Shown: one piece after another, positions 33,159-37,065 of the stretch
How positions within the stretch are numbered: the first letter of the stretch is position 1
Layout of the letters: each line of letters opens with the position of its first letter
NCBI GenBank assembly: GCA_022843925.1
Contig: JALHMS010000039.1
Location: 1 to 37,065, forward strand
DNA from: Burkholderiales bacterium
GTDB lineage: Bacteria; Pseudomonadota; Gammaproteobacteria; Burkholderiales; Ga0077523
Direction of reading: 5' to 3'
DNA length: 37,065 nucleotides
Made by a program: the position numbers and the translations under genes
The notes under the pieces: model-generated
The model's database searches: none
Seen by the model: only the letters and a program-made list of their open reading frames with translations
What the model was told of the DNA's origin: nothing

Positions 33159-33626
33159 TCAGAGCCCCTTCACCGCGGCCAGCACTTCCTCGACGTGGCC
33201 CGGGACTTTCACGCCGCGCCATTCCTTGCGACACACGCCATCGCGGTCGATCAGGAACGTGCTGCGTTCGATGCCCCGCACCTGCTTGCCGTACATGTTC
33301 TTCATCTTGATGACGCCAAACATGTTGCACACGGCCTCGTCGGTGTCGGCCAGCAGTTCGAACGGGAAGGCCATCTTCGTCTTGAACTTCGTGTGCGATG
33401 CGAGCGTGTCGCGCGAGACGCCGACCACATCGCAACCGGCCGCCTGGAACTCCGCGTGGAGATCCCGGAAGGCCGCGCCCTCGGTGGTGCAGCCGGGCGT
33501 GTCGTCCTTCGGGTAGAAGTAGATCACCAGATGGCGCCCCTTCACTGCCGACAGGGTGAACGGGGTGCCCGAGGTGGACGCAACGGTGAAATCGGGGACA
33601 GCGAGATTTTCGAGCATGGCGGTCAT
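33159..33626 (-). CDS. bcp: Thioredoxin-dependent peroxiredoxin Bcp
   Basis: This 155-residue thiol peroxidase reduces hydrogen and organic peroxides. The peroxidatic Cys is C46 in YPKDDTPGCTTEG. The second Cys that atypical 2-Cys members carry five residues later is Ala here, so resolution must use another Cys (C65 or a later one) or an external thiol (1-Cys mode). RSTFLIDRDG is also family-typical. It is transcribed alone, with arnD upstream in the same direction across 126 bases. Confidence 0.92.
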   Translation of the reverse strand: MTAMLENLAVPDFTVASTSGTPFTLSAVKGRHLVIYFYPKDDTPGCTTEGAAFRDLHAEFQAAGCDVVGVSRDTLASHTKFKTKMAFPFELLADTDEAVCNMFGVIKMKNMYGKQVRGIERSTFLIDRDGVCRKEWRGVKVPGHVEEVLAAVKGL

Positions 33627-33752
33627 TGGACTCGATGAATGTGTCGATGGTATTGCCGCGCTCGCAACCGGACTCGCGGCCCCGTGACCCTGAACTCATT
33701 CTTCCGAAAAGGTTCCGGGGAGGCAAGCGCCGCGGTGGTCCGCGACGCGATG

Positions 33753-34670
33753 TCAGGCATACGCAGCAAGGAACTCCTCGCCCTGCGCGGCGAGGGCGCC
33801 CGCGCGGCCTTCGACGTCCTGCATCTCCACCCGATGCCGCGGCAGCGAGCCCGCTGGCAGCCCATCGAAGTAGTCGCGCAGACTCACGAGGTCGTAACCC
33901 TGCGCCTTCCAGCCGGTGAGGAGGGCATCGAAAACGGGCAGGAGTTTCTGGCCTTCCAGTTCCGCATGCAGCGTGTACACGTGGCCCGTGGGTGTTCCCT
34001 GCCGCGTGATGTCGAGAAGATGGTCCGCCACGCTCTGCTCGGTGATGCCGTCGCGGCCGATCAGTTCGTCGAGCGTCGGCAGCGTCGTCGGCAACTGCGG
34101 GCAGGCGACGATCTCGGCGTCGAAGAGCGGGATGAAGGGATGCGTGCCGCGGGTGTCGGAGCAGTAGTCGAAGCCCATGCGCTGGGTGAGGCGGTAGGCA
34201 TGGCGGTTCATCTGCCATCCCGCGGCGCCGTGGACCCGCGGGGCTTCGCCGAAGATCTCGGTGAAGCGCGTGCAGGCGCGCTCCATCTCGCGCTTCGTCC
34301 AGCCCTCGTCGGCCGTCGCGACTCCGTCCTGCCAGCGGACGTGGTCCCAGGTGTGCACGCCGACCTCGAAGCCGGCATCGCGGGCGGCGCGCATCTCGTC
34401 CGCGCAGCGCACACCGATGTCGGGCCCGGGAAGCAGCGTGCCGTAGAGGAGGGTCGCGATGCCGTAGTGCGAGACCACCGAGGTGCGCTTCACCTTGCCC
34501 GCGAACCCCTTGCGGAAGATGCGCTTCACGGCGCGCCCGGTATGGTCCGGGCCGAGGCTGAAGAGGAAGGTGGCGCCGGCGTCGTGGCGGCGGAGCAGGT
34601 CGACCAGTGCGGGGACGCCTTCGCGCGTGCCGCGGTAGGTGTCGACGTCGATCTTCAGGGCGAGTTTCAT
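33753..34670 (-). CDS. ArnD-like polysaccharide deacetylase
   Basis: This is a NodB-type deacetylase of 305 residues that resembles ArnD, which removes the formyl group from undecaprenyl-phosphate-linked 4-formamido-arabinose during lipid A modification. The start MKLALKIDVDTYRGTREGVP, the metal site HTWDHVRWQ (HxxDH), AAGWQ and TLPTLDELIGRD all match ArnD, as does VYTLHAELEGQKLL. The length is close to ArnD (about 296). The ATG is at 34670, on the reverse of TTTCAT. No arnB, arnC, arnA or arnT lies nearby, so the exact substrate is uncertain. Confidence 0.85.
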   Translation of the reverse strand: MKLALKIDVDTYRGTREGVPALVDLLRRHDAGATFLFSLGPDHTGRAVKRIFRKGFAGKVKRTSVVSHYGIATLLYGTLLPGPDIGVRCADEMRAARDAGFEVGVHTWDHVRWQDGVATADEGWTKREMERACTRFTEIFGEAPRVHGAAGWQMNRHAYRLTQRMGFDYCSDTRGTHPFIPLFDAEIVACPQLPTTLPTLDELIGRDGITEQSVADHLLDITRQGTPTGHVYTLHAELEGQKLLPVFDALLTGWKAQGYDLVSLRDYFDGLPAGSLPRHRVEMQDVEGRAGALAAQGEEFLAAYA

Positions 34671-34794
34671 GGAGGGCGTCGGGCTTGACTGGGTGCGGAC
34701 AGAGCGGATCTCGTCCGGACGTCGCGATTCTATCCGCTCGTCCCTACGCCAGGACATCCACGTCGCGCGGAAAGGGGCCGGCCCTGGTCGAACC

Positions 34795-35688
34795 CTACCT
34801 TCCGATGCGGAGTCCCGAAGGGTCTGGCGCCACGAGCGGCGCGCCGTCGTAACCCTCCACGACGCCGAACGGCCCGCGCCCCGCGTTCCAGCCGTCGGCG
34901 GCTTGCATGATCTCTTCCGGACGCCGCCCCACGAAGTTCCACCACAGGAGGACGTCCTCGGCGAACGGCGCACCGCCGATCACCAGCAGTTGCGCGGGAC
35001 CATCGAACGCGAACGACATCGAACGGTGACCGGGTCCCAGGAAGAGCAGGGTGCCCGGGGCGAGCGCTTCGCCATCGACCGTCACCTCGCCGCGCAGGAC
35101 CAGCACGCCATGCTCGAACGCGCGGTCGAGCGGGAGGGTGGTTGCCGCCGGGCCGTGGGCCACCACATCCACACCCACGAGAGGCGAGTGGAACTGCATG
35201 GGCGCCGTCGCGCCGAGGCACGTCCCGGCGATCACCGTGATCCGCACGCCGTCCCGCTGCATCACCGGCAGGACGGGGTGATGCTCGAACGCCGGCGCCA
35301 TGTGCCGGGCGCCATCGGGGAGCGCGATCCAGAGTTGCGTCATGTGCAGCCGTTCGGCGCCCGGAAGCAGTTCCTCCGAGTGCGCGATGCCCCGGCCGGC
35401 GGTCATCAGATTCACCTGGCCGGGACGGATGACCTGCACGCAGCCGAGACTGTCGCGATGCAGGATCTCGCCTTCGATCATCCAACTGAAGGTCTGCAGC
35501 CCGATGTGCGGATGGGGCGCGACGCGCATCTCCTGACCGGGGGCAAGCGTGGCCGGACCGAGGTGATCGAGGAAACACCACGCCCCGACCATCGGGAGGG
35601 CGCGGGTGGGCAGTGCGCGGCGGATGGAAAGGCCACCCACGTTGCCGGGGTGGGTGGCGATGCGTTGCCTCTGCTGGGCGGCGGTCAT
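34795..35688 (-). CDS. Pirin family protein, copy 1
   Basis: This bicupin pirin has 297 residues. Metal ligands are expected in APHPHIGLQTFSWM (two His) and AGRGIAHSE (His, Glu), equivalent to the four iron ligands of pirins. Bacterial pirins can act as quercetinases or regulate metabolism. The start MTAAQQRQRIATHPG begins just 7 bases after the stop of a second pirin gene, so both are transcribed together. The two copies share the fold but clearly diverge in sequence. Confidence 0.9.
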   Translation of the reverse strand: MTAAQQRQRIATHPGNVGGLSIRRALPTRALPMVGAWCFLDHLGPATLAPGQEMRVAPHPHIGLQTFSWMIEGEILHRDSLGCVQVIRPGQVNLMTAGRGIAHSEELLPGAERLHMTQLWIALPDGARHMAPAFEHHPVLPVMQRDGVRITVIAGTCLGATAPMQFHSPLVGVDVVAHGPAATTLPLDRAFEHGVLVLRGEVTVDGEALAPGTLLFLGPGHRSMSFAFDGPAQLLVIGGAPFAEDVLLWWNFVGRRPEEIMQAADGWNAGRGPFGVVEGYDGAPLVAPDPSGLRIGR

Positions 35689-35695
35689 GGTGGCC

Positions 35696-36565
35696 TCAGG
35701 CGAGCCGACCGTTCTGGAAGTCCTCCACGGCCTGCCGCAACTCCGCCTGCGTGTTCATCACGAACGGACCGTACTGCGCGATGGGTTCGTTCAGCGGCCG
35801 CCCTGCGATCAGCAACGCCCGGGTCGGGGCATCGCCGGATGCGAGGACGACGCCGTCGGTACCGGGCGTGTTCGCGAGGATCGCCATGCGTTGCACCGGG
35901 ACTGCCGTGCCGCCGATGGTCAGGCCGCCGCGGTAGACGTACACGAACGCGTTGTGACCTTCAGGCAGCGTCTGCTCGAAGCCCGCGCCTGCGGGCAGAT
36001 GGATGTCGAGGTACAGCGGCGCCGTCGCCTCGCGCTGCACCGCTCCCCTGACGCCGTGGCTTTCCCCTGCGATCACCCGCACGGTCACGCCATCGACGTG
36101 CGCCTCGGGGATGTCGCCGGTCGGGATGTCGCGGTACCAGGCCGGGATCATCTTGTCCTTCGCGGGCAGATTCAGCCAGAGCTGGAAGCCTTCCATGCTG
36201 CCTTCCTCCTGCTCGGGCAGTTCGCTGTGGATCACGCCGCGGCCGGCGGTCATCCACTGCACGCCGCCGTTCGTGAGCAGCCCTTCGTTGCCGGCGGAGT
36301 CCCGATGGCGCATGCGGCCCGCGATCATGTAGGTCACGGTCTCGAAGCCGCGGTGCGGGTGTGACGGGAACCCGGCGATGTAGTCGTCCGGGTTATCCGT
36401 GCCGAACGCGTCGAGCATCAGGAACGGATCGAGGCGACGCTGCAGCGGGTTCGTCAGCACGCGCGTGAGTTTCACGCCCGCGCCGTCGGAGGTGGCCTGC
36501 CCTGCCACCACGCGCTCGACGGTACGAGGTGTGGTGACGGTCGTGTCCAGGGTAGCTGTCGTCAT
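35696..36565 (-). CDS. Pirin family protein, copy 2
   Basis: This 289-residue bicupin pirin is nearer the classic bacterial type: FLMLDAFG, FPSHPHRGFETVTYMIAG (metal His pair) and GRGVIHSELP (His, Glu). A short extension (MTTATLDTTVTTPRTVERV) precedes the first cupin. The ATG at 36565 follows AGGAG. It sits between the AzoR-type reductase gene (upstream) and the other pirin, with a gap of 26 bases to the former. All three probably form one unit, perhaps in flavonoid or quinone metabolism; that is inference. Confidence 0.9.
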   Translation of the reverse strand: MTTATLDTTVTTPRTVERVVAGQATSDGAGVKLTRVLTNPLQRRLDPFLMLDAFGTDNPDDYIAGFPSHPHRGFETVTYMIAGRMRHRDSAGNEGLLTNGGVQWMTAGRGVIHSELPEQEEGSMEGFQLWLNLPAKDKMIPAWYRDIPTGDIPEAHVDGVTVRVIAGESHGVRGAVQREATAPLYLDIHLPAGAGFEQTLPEGHNAFVYVYRGGLTIGGTAVPVQRMAILANTPGTDGVVLASGDAPTRALLIAGRPLNEPIAQYGPFVMNTQAELRQAVEDFQNGRLA

Positions 36566-36591
36566 GGTTGTGCTCCTTTGCGAAAAGAGTC

Positions 36592-37065
36592 TCAGGCTTC
36601 CACCGGCTGCGCAATCCCGGTGATCTGCGCGATGTCCTCGCGAGCCCGCGCGAGGGCCGCGGCTTCCGCGTCGGGACCCATCGCGAGTCCTTCGGCGTAG
36701 ATGAACCGCACGTCGGTCATGCCGAGGAACCCGAGCACGGTGCGCAGGTACGGCACCATCGTGTCGCTCGGTTGATCGCGGTGCACGCCCCCGCGGGTCA
36801 GGACCACATGAACCGTCTTCCCCTTGAGCAAGCCTTCGACCCCACGATCGGTGTAGCGGAACGTGACGCGCGCCCGGGCGATCGCGTCGATCCAGTTCTT
36901 CAACTGGGTGCTCACGCCGAAGTTGTACATGGGCGCCGCGATGACGACGACGTCCGCCGCCTGGATCTCGGCGATCAATGCGTCGTCGAGCGCCACGCGC
37001 GCAGCCTGGGCCGGTGTCCGCTGGCTCTCCGGTGTGAAGAGCGCCTGGAGGGCCTCCTCGTCGAG
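36592..37065 (-). CDS. azoR: FMN-dependent NADH-azoreductase (partial)
   Basis: The C-terminal 157 residues of an AzoR-type flavodoxin-fold enzyme are present; the 5' end lies beyond the window. AzoR reduces quinones and azo compounds with NADH. FMN-binding motifs are [19 protein letters not shown] and TRGGVH, and [14 protein letters not shown] is family-typical near the C-terminus. About 40-45 N-terminal residues are missing. The frame runs open to the last base. The gene precedes the two pirin genes in the same direction. Confidence 0.92.
   Translation of the reverse strand, partial: LDEEALQALFTPESQRTPAQAARVALDDALIAEIQAADVVVIAAPMYNFGVSTQLKNWIDAIARARVTFRYTDRGVEGLLKGKTVHVVLTRGGVHRDQPSDTMVPYLRTVLGFLGMTDVRFIYAEGLAMGPDAEAAALARAREDIAQITGIAQPVEA

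Noticed and set aside
31592-33310. 572-codon plus-strand frame
   Set aside because: Antisense shadow of the PIN-PhoH gene, rich in Arg/His/Gly as expected for a reversed GC-rich gene.
33639-34688. 349-codon plus-strand frame
   Set aside because: Antisense shadow of the ArnD-like gene.
1-37065. CRISPR array or intact insertion sequence
   Set aside because: No regularly spaced direct repeats and no complete transposase with terminal repeats were seen.

Overview
The window looks like chromosomal DNA from a GC-rich betaproteobacterium (Burkholderiales/Rhodocyclales type). The case rests on a nag-type salicylate operon under a NahR/NagR-type LysR regulator, a tRNA-Pro(TGG)/Arg(TCT)/His(GTG) cluster, and neighbouring htpX, phoH, bcp and arnD-type housekeeping genes, together with strong GC-ending codon use. 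No species can be named from sequence alone.

Left edge (1-1424): a gene-poor, decayed stretch. It holds a well-formed integron recombination site (attC, 60-123), two strong inverted repeats, and a 37-codon remnant of a phage/island-type tyrosine integrase (1117-1230).

Catabolic block (1425-12025): a divergent LysR regulator faces an operon for salicylate to gentisate to central metabolism. It contains a ferredoxin reductase (NagAa type), gentisate 1,2-dioxygenase, fumarylpyruvate hydrolase, both subunits of salicylate 5-hydroxylase (NagG/NagH type) and a Rieske ferredoxin (NagAb type). Five genes of a branched-chain-amino-acid-type ABC importer follow directly (binding protein, two permeases, two ATPases) and probably take up an aromatic acid. 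The expected maleylpyruvate isomerase is absent, and the last ATPase has Arg in place of the Walker A Lys. A truncated SnoaL-like gene (12139-12477) lies at the right border.

Middle (12492-19669): a modABC molybdate importer on the minus strand with a ModE-like operator half upstream. After a gene-empty 700-base stretch comes an unrecognised exported protein with two 8-cysteine modules and a third degenerate one. Then follow a cobalt-type nitrile hydratase (alpha with a His/Asp-rich tail, beta, accessory protein), a possible coupling micro-ORF, and a flavin reductase-like protein.

Right half (19796-37065): mostly housekeeping. It has a small HTH regulator, three tRNAs with a promoter and a terminator, a SAM methyltransferase, an ABC-F protein, HtpX, an AI-2E-family transporter and a small YjfB-like protein. 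After these come a MaoC/SDR pair, a secreted fasciclin protein, an RraA-like aldolase, a phospholipase D-like protein, PIN-PhoH ATPase, Bcp peroxiredoxin, an isolated ArnD-like deacetylase, two tandem pirins, and an AzoR-type FMN reductase cut by the window end.

The best candidates for something undescribed are the cysteine-module exported protein (15864-17147) and the salicylate operon fused to its own ABC importer beside mobile-element remnants.
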